Assembly (NCBI GenBank): GCA_010279815.1
Contig: QEOQ01000345.1
Coordinates: forward strand, 1,091,671-1,155,670
DNA length: 64,000 nucleotides
Reading direction: 5' to 3'
Source: Brachionus plicatilis
Lineage: Eukaryota; Rotifera; Eurotatoria; Ploima; Brachionidae
Shown here: in pieces, positions 35,807 to 48,097 of the stretch
Numbering within the stretch: position 1 is the stretch's first letter
Layout: the number at the start of each line of letters is the position of its first letter
Made by a program: the position numbers and the translations under genes
Notes under the pieces: generated by a model
Databases searched by the model: none
What the model saw: the letters and a program-made list of their open reading frames with translations, nothing else
Told to the model about the DNA's origin: nothing

Positions 35807-37351
35807 ATGAAGCTTGATCACCTTTTCCCTGTTCAAAAGCAGGTAATACCAGTTATTTTAAACCAGACAAAGACTCAGTCCTTGTACCCGAACGATTTGT
35901 GCATACTAGCTCCCACTGGTAGTGGTAAAACCTTGACATTTGTTCTTCCAATAATAAAAAATCTAAAAAAAAGGATCAGACCATGCTGCAGAGCACTGAT
36001 CGTTTTGCCAGTAAGCGACTTGGCTGAACAAGTTTATAATGTATTCAAGTCATGTATCCAAGACGAACAGGCCCTAGATCTAATCAATGAAAGCGAAGAT
36101 GGCTTCAAAAATAACTTAAAGTGCATGCTTTTGTCCAACAAAGTTCCATTTGCCAAAGAACAAGCTCAATTGATCAACGAAGAGTACAATGACTGTTTGA
36201 TTGACATAATTGTCACTACACCCGGTCGGCTCGTAGATCACATTCAAAAAACCAAATATTTCGATTTGAAAAATTTAAGATACTTGGTTCTGGACGAGTG
36301 TGATCGAACCATGGAACAGATTAAACAAAATTGGTTGTCTCTAATGAACCAAGCAATTTTTGGCGAATGCTCCAGCTCAAGAAGAGTTTTGTTGAACAAT
36401 GAAAATTTAAATGTTCATAATTTAATGCTGGACAAAAAAAGACTGTGTCCCTTTCAGAAAATTCTTCTTTCGGCTACGTTAACTCGTAACCCGGAGAATT
36501 TGGAGCAAATGAAGCTTTTTCAACCAGTTTATTTTTCGGTTGGAGCCGAAAAACTCTGCAAAGATGAAATTAAGAAAAGTAATGAGGGAGCATCTGATGG
36601 ACAAAATATTGAGGTAAAAAAACTTAATTCCCAAGACATGGCAGATGTGAGCGTTCCAAGCGAACTCAAAGAAATATTTGTTCAAGTAATTGTTCAGCAA
36701 AAACCGCTGATGGCCATTTATCTGATAAAAACGCTTGGTTACAAGAGAATGCTTGTTTTTGTGAACTCAAAGGAAACAGCAAAAAGACTGACAAAATTAT
36801 TTGAACTAAACGGAATTGAATCAGCTGAATATTCATCGGCTTTGCACTCTGCTAGACGTAAAAGAATACAATCAAAGTTTCTTGATGGAAAATTAGATGT
36901 CTTGGTATGCTCGGATGTAATGGCTCGGGGTATGGACTTGGAGAATGTTGATTATGTTTTGATGTATGATGCTCCAAAGCATTTAAGCAGTTATGTTCAC
37001 AAAGCAGGCCGAACAGCTCGAGCCGGAAAAAGCGGAATGGTAATCACTTTTTTGGAACACAAAGAAGTTTATTTTTTCAAAAAAATGGTCGAGCCTATTG
37101 GAACAAAGGATGGAGAAGCATCAGAAAATAAGATTAGGCACAAAATTAAGGAAATAAAGATCCAAAAAAGCATGATGAAACATTTGATTGAGGGTTTTAA
37201 AAATTCACTAGACAAATTAAAAGAAGAGTTGGCTAAAAAGCCGAAATCGGAAAACAATGGTGAAAAATCCAGTAATCAAGGATTCAATAAGCGAAAATTT
37301 TCGAATAGTTCGAAATTAAACAAAAGCTTTAAAAAATTTAAAAATATTTAA
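35807..37351 (+). CDS. DDX51: ATP-dependent RNA helicase, DDX51/Dbp6 type
   Basis: An uninterrupted 514-codon frame from the ATG at 35807; an in-frame TAA at 35786-35788 lies upstream. DDX51/Dbp6 helicases act in nucleolar 60S ribosome assembly. The helicase motifs are in order: FPVQ, APTGSGKT (motif I, residues 35-42), PVSDLAEQV (Ia), TPGRL (Ib), DECD (II, with Cys where most members have DEAD), SATL (III), MLVFVNS (IV), CSDVMARGMDLENVDYVLMY (V) and HKAGRTARAG (VI). The spacing between motifs II and III and the FPVQ start are as in DDX51. The basic C-terminus (KRKFSNSSKLNKSFKKFKN) suits a nucleolar protein. The protein starts right at the FPVQ region, so the 150-250 residue N-terminus of the family is missing or lies in unseen upstream exons. 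AATAAA follows the stop directly. Confidence 0.9.
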   Translation: MKLDHLFPVQKQVIPVILNQTKTQSLYPNDLCILAPTGSGKTLTFVLPIIKNLKKRIRPCCRALIVLPVSDLAEQVYNVFKSCIQDEQALDLINESEDGFKNNLKCMLLSNKVPFAKEQAQLINEEYNDCLIDIIVTTPGRLVDHIQKTKYFDLKNLRYLVLDECDRTMEQIKQNWLSLMNQAIFGECSSSRRVLLNNENLNVHNLMLDKKRLCPFQKILLSATLTRNPENLEQMKLFQPVYFSVGAEKLCKDEIKKSNEGASDGQNIEVKKLNSQDMADVSVPSELKEIFVQVIVQQKPLMAIYLIKTLGYKRMLVFVNSKETAKRLTKLFELNGIESAEYSSALHSARRKRIQSKFLDGKLDVLVCSDVMARGMDLENVDYVLMYDAPKHLSSYVHKAGRTARAGKSGMVITFLEHKEVYFFKKMVEPIGTKDGEASENKIRHKIKEIKIQKSMMKHLIEGFKNSLDKLKEELAKKPKSENNGEKSSNQGFNKRKFSNSSKLNKSFKKFKNI

Positions 37352-39069
37352 TAAATAAAATTCCTTAAAAAAAATATATAATTTTTGTTCTTAATAGAAA
37401 GTTAAAGTTTTGATTTAAAAAATAGCCATTTATTTATCGTTAATATGTATTTTTTTTTCATTTTTAAGAAATTTTCCAAAATAATAAACACTTTTTGAGC
37501 TTGTTTAAATACTTAATATTCAATCGTACGAGCTTATGAGAATTTTAACGGATTTTTTTTTAACCAGAAAGTATAAGTGTCGCTTAAAATTAAAAAATAT
37601 ATTTAAACTTTAAATAAACAAATTTTAAACTAAAGTAAAATGGTTCTATTATAGGCCATTATTCAAAATTAAATTGGTTCACCCTTAAGATTAACTTTTA
37701 ATATTTATGAAAAAAGCTTTCTTCAATCTTTAATGAGCAATATATTTTAAATAATTTTTTAGATAATTTCTGATTGAAAAATGTATCAAATTAAATTAGT
37801 ATCAGAATTTTTTTAAATTTTTGGTTGTCTTTTTGAATCAAAATTTAATTTTTTCTTCTTTTTTTATTTAGTTCTTTCTTATTTGAATACTTTAATTTGA
37901 AAAACAGTTTAAATTAATCAATTTTTACAGTTCAAATTAAAGATACGATAGCAAATTTAAATTTAAAACCATTAACTATTATATTCTGATCTCAAAAACT
38001 TTCTCGAGATCTACTCGAAAAGCTTTTTTGAGACCGATTTTTTTAAGCCAAAAGCTTATTCGTCTAAGAAAAGAAATACAATAAAATAGGGAGTAAAAAT
38101 TTTTTTCCTATAAAAAAACAATCAATTAGTAGATTTTTTGGAAATTATTATTTTTTTTTTGTGATTTTCGAGCTTTTGAATTTTTCTAATTAAAAAATGA
38201 CAATTAGCCTTGTGGTCAAGAGATCAATGTTAATTTTTTAGCATTTAAGCTTTTAATTTTATGTGACATTAATTTGATTCAGGGTTTTTTTAAAGTCAAA
38301 TGACATTTAAGTTCAAATGACTTAAAATAAATTTTTTAAAATTGATTCAGTTACTTTGTTTGACTTTTTCTAATGATTATATTAAAAATTTAAACAATTT
38401 TTTTAAAACTTTTAAAAAATACCTTATAATAATTAATTAAATAATTGAAGGTTTAATCTGACATTTGATTGACCCTGAATTATTAAAAATTATTTTAGTA
38501 TTATTAAAATTCTTTTTGATGAGAGATTCGATAGGAGAGGACCAGCGGCGTAGCCAGAGAGGGACCGATAGGTTCTCTAGTCCCTCTATCCAAAAATGAA
38601 AAGGGACTGAGCCGCCTTTAATAAAGCTAGTCATAATTTTTTAGTTTAATTTTTAAATTTTTAAAAGAAATAGAAAATTTAATATTTTTTAAATTTATTT
38701 GTTTTTTATTTTATAAACCATAAATTAAATAATTTTTTTTTTGTAAATTCCAACTAATATAATTTAATTTTCTTATAAATTTTTCTCCTTTTGACAATAT
38801 CTAGCCCCTCTACAGGACTGAGTCATTTGTTTTCAAACTAGTGGAGGAATTCAATTTGAATTTTTAATTAAGAAATTTCGAATAACCAACTCCATTGCGT
38901 CCTATTGCTACATTAATATTTTTCCTTTTTTTCGTGAACCATTTGACACTTAGACATGTAGTACCATTCTTTATATATTCAATTTTAATTTTTTCATTTT
39001 AATGTAGGTTGTTAAATTTTTGTTTTTAGTCTTATTTTTAATCGGTATCGATAAAAAAAAATAAAAATC

Positions 39070-39115
39070 ATTTTCCTTTAAATAAAATCTTATAAGATTT
39101 TATTTAAAGGAAAAT
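39070..39115. repeat. Perfect 46-bp palindrome
   Basis: ATTTTCCTTTAAATAAAATC, then TTA, is followed without spacer by its exact reverse complement (TAAGATTTTATTTAAAGG, then AAAAT). All 23 base pairs match. AT-rich background makes short palindromes common, but not one of this length. Confidence 0.85.
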
Positions 39116-42100
39116 AATATAATAATGATTATAATCATACTTTTTTTTCTTTGGGAGACGCATCAATTTGTCAAAATATATCAAACAGTTTTCCAATTTC
39201 AACATGTTATTTTATAGTCTTTAATTTTAAATCCATTACGAAAATACATATTTATTTTTGACTATTTGATGCTTTAAGGTTAAAAAGCAGCTTAAAAAAC
39301 CTAGAAAATTTTATTTTTTACCTTTGACCTAAAATGACCCTAACAGATAGGGTCTCTTATAACAAACTATACTTCAAATAAAGTTGCTTTTTTTAATGAA
39401 AATAATTAAGAATGTTGACCAACAGTTTCCAATTTTCATTAAAAGAATATTTAGATCTACACCTGAAGTGTTATAATTGATAAGGAAATCCCATTAAAAA
39501 ATAATTGAAAAAAATAGAAAATATTTAATAATCGGTTATTTATCTCTAAAAAAATAATGATTCAACCAAGATAAATCAAAATTTGAATTCTACAGTTGTC
39601 GTTTAGTCTGACTAAAGGGAGGCTAGAGAGATTTTGTCGACTTTTTTTTGATCCTTTTTCAATATAAAAGACTAAAAATCAATAATTTTAAAATAAATGC
39701 ATAAATAAAGTAATTAAAACATATTTAAAATTTTATTTTTTTCCGTTAATTATTATTTTCTAATAAGTGATAATTTAAAAGATTAAGAGAAAAATTTCAT
39801 TCATCTTTAACAAAATAATACATAAAAGTGCTTAATATTTTATTTATTTTTTTAAAACACTTTCATTAAATAGATATTCGAAAATTTGTTAATATAATCA
39901 ATTATTAAAGATTTAAAATTATGGTTTCTCGAGGACATTGTAAAGACTTATGATAATTTATGTTTATTCAATCTTCTTATTGATTAATGGTTGTTTTATT
40001 TACAAATATTAACTCAAGCTAATCATAAAAGTTTATTTTAATTTGTCGAAAGTTTTATTATTTAAAGAGGTCAAAAAGCACGTATCGAAGATTTATATAT
40101 TAAAAATAATTCAGGTCTTAATAGTCAAACTGATATTTAATATTAAACAAATGCAATATATCAATATTTTTAAATAGTCATTTGATTGATGATTTTAAAA
40201 AAAAAAAAGAAAGATTGAAATTTAAAAATATAACATTAATAGAATTGTTCTAAAAAATAAAGATAAATTGATAATAAATATTTTTCAGAAATTTGTTTGA
40301 GAAGATTTAAAATTTTCTGATGATTTAACTCACCTAATATTTTTTATCTAAATAAAATGGTTAAATACTCGTTTTAATAAATTATTTAAAATACAAAACA
40401 AATATTAAGGTGAGCATCAGATTTAAAACAAATTGAAATTCTATATTATTGTATTTGATTCATTTGACTCATTTTATAGTTTTTAAATTTATGAGATCAT
40501 TTAGAAAAAAGATATTTTCAAAATGTCTATTGCTTAAAAACTAAAATATTCAATTTATTTAAATTCAAAAGCAATTTGTTTTTATTTTCTAAAATTTAAT
40601 CAATATAAGTTTAAACTGAAGCATTCATAAAAATTCTCTATTTTTGTAGTTGGCTATACTGCTTTGATAGCTTAACAAAATTAATTTGTTGAACAAACGG
40701 TTAGAAGTCTTGATCATGAAGTCCTCCAGTTCAGTGAAAAATATTTTAATAAAAATTAATTTTAAATATCGTGGGAATTCCGGGATAAAATTAGCTCAGC
40801 TTGAAGCTTAATTAAAGTTAAAAAATTGAATAAAAAGACTTACGGTCTATTTATCTAGAACTAAAAATTTTCACTGAAATGATATTTAGATAAATGATTA
40901 TGTGTCCAGACTTTACAAACACAGGAAGGTTCCTAGTGAGATCGTAATTTTACATTTGCCCACTATGATCTTTTAATTCATCTTTACTATTTAATTAATA
41001 AATTTTAGGCTTAGACTAATCCACCTTTATGGAATTAGCCAAAAAAAAATTAAAAATTAATTTAAAATGTATGACATTTCAGATGAATCTTGATTTTATT
41101 AATCCGGCCAATATGCATCGTATGGTCAATCTACCTAAGAGTTTAGGATTTGGGATAACGATGACATTTTGAATACAAATTTAGGTAATATATGTATTTA
41201 TTAAACGAAACCGTATTATTAAGCATTTTGTTAGCTTAAACTAGATTCTCTGAAAATTCAAGCTGAAAACATAAAGTTCGCGACTCTTGTTTTCCTTTGA
41301 TTTCCCTTCGTAGAATCAAAATGATTAATAGGATTTCGAGCGCCTTTTGTTGCTTTTAAGTTGTTTTTGATTCAAGTGATTTTTTTTTAATTTTGAAATA
41401 TTTATTACGAATTGCTCGCAAAATCTAGATAATAATTAACTCGTGCGAGCAAGTATTTTCCTAGTCTAACAAATCCAGATTGAGAATTTAATTTTTTTTT
41501 TGAGGAGGTGGGAGATCGTATTTAAATAAATTTTTTTTAATAATCAAAAAAATGGTAAACAAAAATATTTTCTTTATGATACAACTAATTTTTTGAGTAA
41601 ATTTTTGTTCATTTTGTTGTCATTTGTCTTATTCTATTCCTTAAATAAGAAAATATTTTTGGTTTACCGCGATTTTCTATTATTACTTAATAAAAAAAAA
41701 TGGGAAGCTTACCTAATCTAATTGTAAAAATTGAGCTTAAGGGTACTATTTCAATTTAATTGTAAATGAATACAAAATTAAAAATTTTACTTCCATTTGA
41801 AAAAAAAAGAATTCGATTCTATTAAATAATAAAATAAACTAGCATGAAATGTGAAATTTTTAAGCATTAAAAAAATTCCGTTTCACAATACTCCCATATT
41901 TTTATCTTAAAAAAAATTTAATTATTTTGAATTTAAATTAGTTGAAATTTTAAATTTTACAATTGTTTTAAAGATTTAAATTGTTTATATTGTATTGTTA
42001 TAAAAAGCTCTAGAGATTTAGTAATTTTTTAATAGGCCTAAATTTGAAACAAATTCGTCTGTCAAAAAGGATTACGTAAGATTTGTAAATCAATATTATA

Positions 42101-43069
42101 AATATTAATAAAAATTTTAAAGAACTAATATTTAGCCTAACATTATAGTCTTTAATTTTAAATCGATTTTAAATCAATATTTATGAGAAAAAATATTAAT
42201 CAAAAGTTCCTGATATTTCTATCGTTACGATAAACTTTTGTGACTAGCTCTTGAAATTTAACTCAACAAAAAATAAATATATATTTCAACCATTGAAGTA
42301 TTTAATTCGCTTAAGTAATTTGAAATATTAGCTAAAGATCAAGTTTGTTTAAGTTTTTTGAATTTTAGCCTTTATTTAGCTTGCTTTGTCGTAATATTTT
42401 TAAATAGGCTCCTAGTCGATTTAATATCGAGTGGGCTTTTAGTTGATTTTAAATAAAACTCATAATCAAATGTTTCCATTAGCTTTGATTATGCTTTTAT
42501 GTGGCTAAATTTTATTTTATCCTTAACTTAGATAATTTTGTCTCTTTTAGTCATACGGTTTCAATGTGGTTTAATATTTTATCAAATTTTTTCAGCGACC
42601 GACTCAAAATTTAGAATAAACTGAATGCAACCAATATGTCAAATATTTGCTTTTCAAAAAGCTTTTTGGGAATTTTGTATGATACTAATCAAATTAGCCA
42701 AATAGTTGCTACGGTTGTAAAAAAAACTGTTTTTCATTTTTTTAGGTTTTATCTTTATTTTTTAAATGGGTCTTTAGTATTGGGAATTTTTATATTATTT
42801 TATTATAAATAGTTGCCAAGCAAAATATCTATTTAAAACTAAAGCTTGGACAAACTTATTAACTTTTTTAGTTTCTATTTAATAATTTATGTTCTTAGAT
42901 TTTTAATAGTAATTATTTTTGGCCATTTGAAGAAAAAATTAATAATAATAAAAGCTATAATGTGCTAAGCACATGAAATGAGAGCTCAATTTAATCATAA
43001 TATATTGTTTAAAATAATTTTATCAATTTAAAAGTTTTTAATATGATTAATTTTTTAGAGTAATTCTAT

Positions 43070-43680
43070 CTTTATTTATTCCATTCCAACCACTAACTAT
43101 CCTGTTGATAAAAGAGTCGAATCTTGCTTCATAATTCTTGACAAATCGTCTTTCTTTTGAAAATTCGTGACATCCTAAAGCTGGGTGAAGTGAATTTTCT
43201 TAATTTCTTTCGAAGACTAGAGGAACATGCCAATTGACTTAGTCCTGTGTTTGATTATTTTTAAATTTCGACCGCCTCGAACTTTTCTCATTTCCAAATT
43301 AGTCAGATTGAAAGAAGAAAATTTATCTTCGTAGCTCTATTTCTTTATTTTTGGAACCATTTTTGTAGCTCTTCTTTTTTTTATTTCGGCAGGTACAGCA
43401 GACTTGAGCATCATACTCGAAGTGCGATCTTACAAAAGTTTTGTTTGCAAACTAAGTTTTTAGTATGAAATCTAATTGTTTTTTTTAACTGACTCCAACA
43501 CTCGATTTGCTGTTTTTTTAGCGTCATTTACTTGGTTCTACCTCTTCAAGTTATTCATAAAAGTGACACAAAATCTTCCTCGCTTTATGTTTCTAACCGA
43601 GAAGTTTAATTGATCATATAATTAAATTTTGGATTATCAGCACCACAATGCATCACCCTGTACTTCTTAATATTTTGAGC
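43070..43680 (-). pseudogene. Decayed LINE reverse-transcriptase fragment
   Basis: On the minus strand, in broken frames from high to low coordinates: KYRVMHCGADNPKFNYMI (near 43680-43620), a block like DAKKTANRVLES (near 43520), TFVRSHFEYDAQVCC (near 43430), RATKMVPKIKK, then LEMRKVRGGRNLKIIK (near 43270) and INRIVSGWNGI (near 43080). This is the order of the thumb and C-terminal part of CR1/Jockey-type polymerases. Several stops and frame changes are present, so it is dead. Confidence 0.7.
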
Positions 43681-46600
43681 TTTTGAAAAGCTAAGCCATT
43701 TCAATAGTAAGACTATTAATAAAAAAGATAATTAAAAAAATACTAATTAATTAGAGGAGTAGGTTCATTTGTTCAGAGAAAAGCGTCAATTTAATCTAAT
43801 TAAATTTGAGGCAATTTTTCAAAGTTTATAAAACTCTTTTTAATTAATCGACATGCAATTTTGCGTTTAAAACTAAGCGTTTTGCACAAAAAAATAAACT
43901 ATTTAGTTTGTTTGAATTATTGGAAAAATTGTCAAAAAATTAAAATTAATTTTTTTTACTTTTTATTTACAGACAATACTATCAAGTGTCTTTAATCATT
44001 TGTCTAAAATAAGGTCTAAAATTTTTAACTTTTAAATTTAAATTGATTAAATAGATAAATTAAAAATATTTAGTCATTTTTTCTTGTTTGTAAGAGCCTT
44101 TTGATATTTGGGGATTTGTTTCTTATTTGGACTGTTCAATTTATTCAATATTTTAGGATCTAATTAGAAAAAATTAAAAACTAAAGAGAATTGAATCTTT
44201 TATTCTTCAAAGAGTTTTTTATACAGTTAGTAAAATCAATTAATTTCAAAGAAAATTTTTGAAAAAAAAAAATTATTTTTTTTTTACATCAAAATTATTT
44301 TTTCTAATTTTTGAAATGTCTTAGCAAATATCTCAAGCCAGAAGTTTCAAGATCAATTTTAGCAGTTGAAAATAATTTTCTTTTCTAAATTTTAATTAAA
44401 AATGACTCAAATAATTGGAATTGCGACCCAGTTTTTGATTTTTGATAAGAGATTATCAGTGGATCTGAATGATTTTCACCACAGCCTCAAGCCTATGCTT
44501 CTCTTAAATTAATTAATCCAAGCCGAGTGAAACTATTGTCAAGGTTGATATCTAACTATTCAAATAAGAACTTACTTTTATTTGAAAAAGCTCTAATTTC
44601 GGAAATTTTTTTTTAAAATTAGGCACGCGAAAACGCCTAAGTATTCTCAAGTTTCAGACCATGATTAAGACTAAAAGATGTCTGAATCACAAGTAGCACT
44701 ATAGAGTAGCAGTAGACCTTTTTTGGCCGAATTTCTAATTAACAAATTTTAATAAGATGTTTTTTTGAAAAAAAATCAAAACTTAGTTTCGAGGCAGACA
44801 TTTTACAAAAAAAAATTTGCAATATGTGTTTTTGTTGAAAGCGAAAATAAATTATGAATGCTCGACTCAACTACATTGAGATTGCTGTTATTGATTTCGA
44901 GCGACACTTGAAATTTTTCACTAATGGCAAAATTAGAATAATTACCGATTTAGCCCAATGGCTTCTTAAGAACCTAAATATTTCTAGTGATCGCACGCGC
45001 AAATCCTAAAATGCAAAATAATTTTTGTCTAGGTATCCTTTAGGTAAATTGATCCATGATTTGAATTTTGATTAATCCGATTTAAGAAATTTAGTGCGTT
45101 TAAATTTCATTAATAAAGGTGTATTATTTGCTCGCCCATGCGCAAAATTTTTGTTTGATCGATCGATAATTAATCAATATTTGTAGTTATTTATTGTAGG
45201 CCGGGACGCTGTGACAATTATTCGAGTTTTCCAACTCAAAATGCTTTATTTTTCCAAATATTTTCTGGATATTCAATTTAATTTTTAATTTATTTTGAAT
45301 TGTTTGCTAGTGAAGAAAATTTTAATTTATGAAGATCAAATATTCGAATACAATTAATTATGATGTTTTATTTTTAAAAATTGATTATTTTAGTTTAAAA
45401 ATATTTTATGTTTAAATGATATTCAAATATTGGTTTCATTTAAGGTTAAATTAAAAATGAAAATTTTTAAACAAATAGCTGTGGTGTGTTTTACAGATTT
45501 TAATTTTTGATTCAAAATTAACATTTATTTTGATTAGGATTTTAGAAATTAGTTTTAGTTGTAGTATTTCAAGCTGAGGTGGCCAAAAAAAACAGTGTGT
45601 CAGACACAGTCAAAACTTGATTGAGACAATTGACTCAAGGTTTAGTCAAAAAGCTTTCTTAGGCAAAGAGTTCCATAAATTTTCACCTCTCTGAAATAAG
45701 TGATTTGATCTGTGATTATTTCTCTGTAATACGTAAATATTCTCTTTAATTTATATTTAGCAGTAGAAACCATGCAGTAGTATAAGTAGCTTCTATCTCT
45801 TTTTAATGCAATATCGATAGCCATAAGCAAATTAATTGATATCAAGTCGCTTTTACAAATGAAAAAAATTGAAGTTTTAAGATTAAAATTTGATTTATTT
45901 TATTTGCTAAATAATTTTTAATATCTAACAAAAATCTAGTAGAAAATTATTATATTATTTTTGCTGATTTTAGGCACAAAAACTTATCTGGCTTAATTTT
46001 GAATAAATTTTTTTGGACGCAAAATTTCAGCTTTTTTAAAATTTTACACATCAGATCGAATTATTTAAGATTTTAATTAAATGAAAGTTAAATCCTTTTC
46101 AGCATAATTTTATCCAATTTTTTTTTAGATAAAAAAGAAACTTGAAAAAATCTTCTAGTGTTAAAACAGTGAATTTTTAAATGATTTTGAATTCATCAAT
46201 TTTTTTCATTTTTTTAAGAAAGTAATCAAACCTCCTATTTTACTCTTTTCCTTAAAAATATCAATTCAGGTTCTTTGAGATGGTTTTCATAGAGAAGATT
46301 TAAAAAAAAATCATTTTTGCACACCATATTGTCGTAATCCTTGGATAACATTATAATATGTTTTTTTTAAAAGGTACCAAACTTAACATTTGATTTTTTC
46401 ATTTTAAATTTGAAGAGAAAACCCCTCCAAGATTCAGGATTCATTGTGTTGTTTACCATTCATCTATATGTAAAGCAGGTACTTTTTTAATGAGACCATG
46501 ATGCATTACTTCGCCTTTATTTATATTAAATTTACATTATAAAGCACTATCTAAATCTCTTTGAACTCTTTTAGTACATTCGATTTTTATCAGATCTTTT

Positions 46601-48097
46601 TTTCGCCAGCCTAAAGTAAAGATTTGGAGCTTTAATTAAATGAGGATAATCCAGTTTGAATAAATTCGGCTGGGAACTCTGTATACTGTTCTTTAGAGAA
46701 GCTTCTATTCTTTATGAGATCCGAAACATCTTTACCATATACCAACTGAATATTATTCAAAACGATGATAAGAATGTTATTTGAATTTATTTATTGAGTG
46801 CTACTTGAAAAAAATTTGAAATGTGCTCTGTAAATTTTTTAAAATTTTTTATGAAAAATTTTTATGAATTTTTATTGAAATTAATTTTTTTAATTTTTGA
46901 AATTTTTATTTAACAATATTACTATTTTGTCTCAATGTAAAAATTGAGAAAAAATTGGCTGATAGAATCATAAGTTTGCTTTAAGATAGTCAAAAAGAAA
47001 ATTGGTGATAAAAAGCAAAAAAATAAATTAACAAATGAAATCGTATAAGAAAATTATTAAATAATGTATTTTACTTTAATTAGCCTTTAACTTTTTTTTC
47101 ATAATAAATTTTTATTAATTTAACTTAAATTATTTTAATTTTTATTCTAACAGAGCTATGGTTTCAGACAGATTTAAAATTAATAAAGTTGGTGATGATT
47201 TTTTTTATTCTAAAAAAAAGAATTTACCCATGAATAAACAAATAAAATAAATGTTTTACTACTTTTTGTCAAATTTTTTAGGAATTTGTTTTTTCTTTAT
47301 GAACGATCTTTATCGGTTGTACTTTATCATAAAAGTTATTTTTAATTATTTCTAATTTTAAAAGGATATTTTTTACAAAAAAAGCCTTTTTAAGAGGTGA
47401 AAATTATTTATAAAATTTATTTTACCTTCAGTCATTAGAATAAAATTTTAATGACCCTCCAAATTTAGATACAAAAGTAAAAAACTGTCATTAAAACCTA
47501 AATTTTACTCAATTTTATTTAATTGACATTTTACATATGGAATAATTTTTAATGTTTTTTTTAACGGATTCTGATATTAATTCTATCCAAATTATTTTCG
47601 GTTAAAAATACATTTAGAAAAAAATTATTTAATACACGTCATCACCAAAATCAATAATTAAATTTTTACTTTATAGAAAATGAGTTTTTAAATGCTTGAA
47701 AATTGCTTTCAGTTTTACATTTTTAGTGCCATAATTCAGCAGAAAATCATTTATTAAAAGTTAAAAAATTTCCAAAACTAGAAATTTATTATTTTTAGCA
47801 TTAAAAAGTTTTCATAGATGTGTTTACGACAATTCTAAGTGAATTTAATCTTAGTCTTTTGTTATCCATTTATTTCAATGGAAAAACGACACATGAATAT
47901 CAACATAGCTTTAAAATCATCTTGTTTTGGTTCAGAATGGCAATGAAATTTTTCATGCAAGTGTATCACAAATTTGATCACTCAATTTTGAAATATGATC
48001 AAACTAATCGAATTATACTAGATTAGTGAATTTTTGTTTAAAAATTAATGTTTAAAAAATTTAGATAAAATGAAAATTTAAGCTGACAACTTTAAAA

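Larger units (their letters stand above)
37352..48097. other. 10.7-kb gene-poor region with LINE debris
   Basis: No convincing gene between the helicase and Dixin. Contents that can be named: a phrase CAGCGGCGTAGCCAGAGAGG at about 38543, like the ends of some DNA transposons, without a partner end; a perfect 46-bp palindrome at 39070-39115; a LINE reverse-transcriptase relic at about 43070-43680 (minus); and a possible further fragment near 46.4-46.8 kb that I could not identify. The rest is very AT-rich. If regulatory elements or non-coding RNAs are present I cannot see them. Confidence 0.5.

Noticed and set aside
38437..38634. 65-residue minus-strand ORF with a GC-richer middle
   Set aside because: The GC-richer part is the CAGCGGCGTAGCCAG repeat end, not coding sequence.
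45642..45845. 67-residue minus-strand ORF
   Set aside because: It starts inside low-complexity sequence and has no recognisable domain; it may be transposon debris but I cannot support a call.
46380..46800. Possible third LINE fragment
   Set aside because: A few words on the minus strand recall reverse transcriptase (EVMHHGLIKK), but the order of blocks cannot be followed, so it is not listed as a feature.
47820..48026. 68-residue ORF directly upstream of Dixin
   Set aside because: No ATG start (GTG in frame), no motif, and its composition is like the AT-rich background; not needed by the Dixin model.
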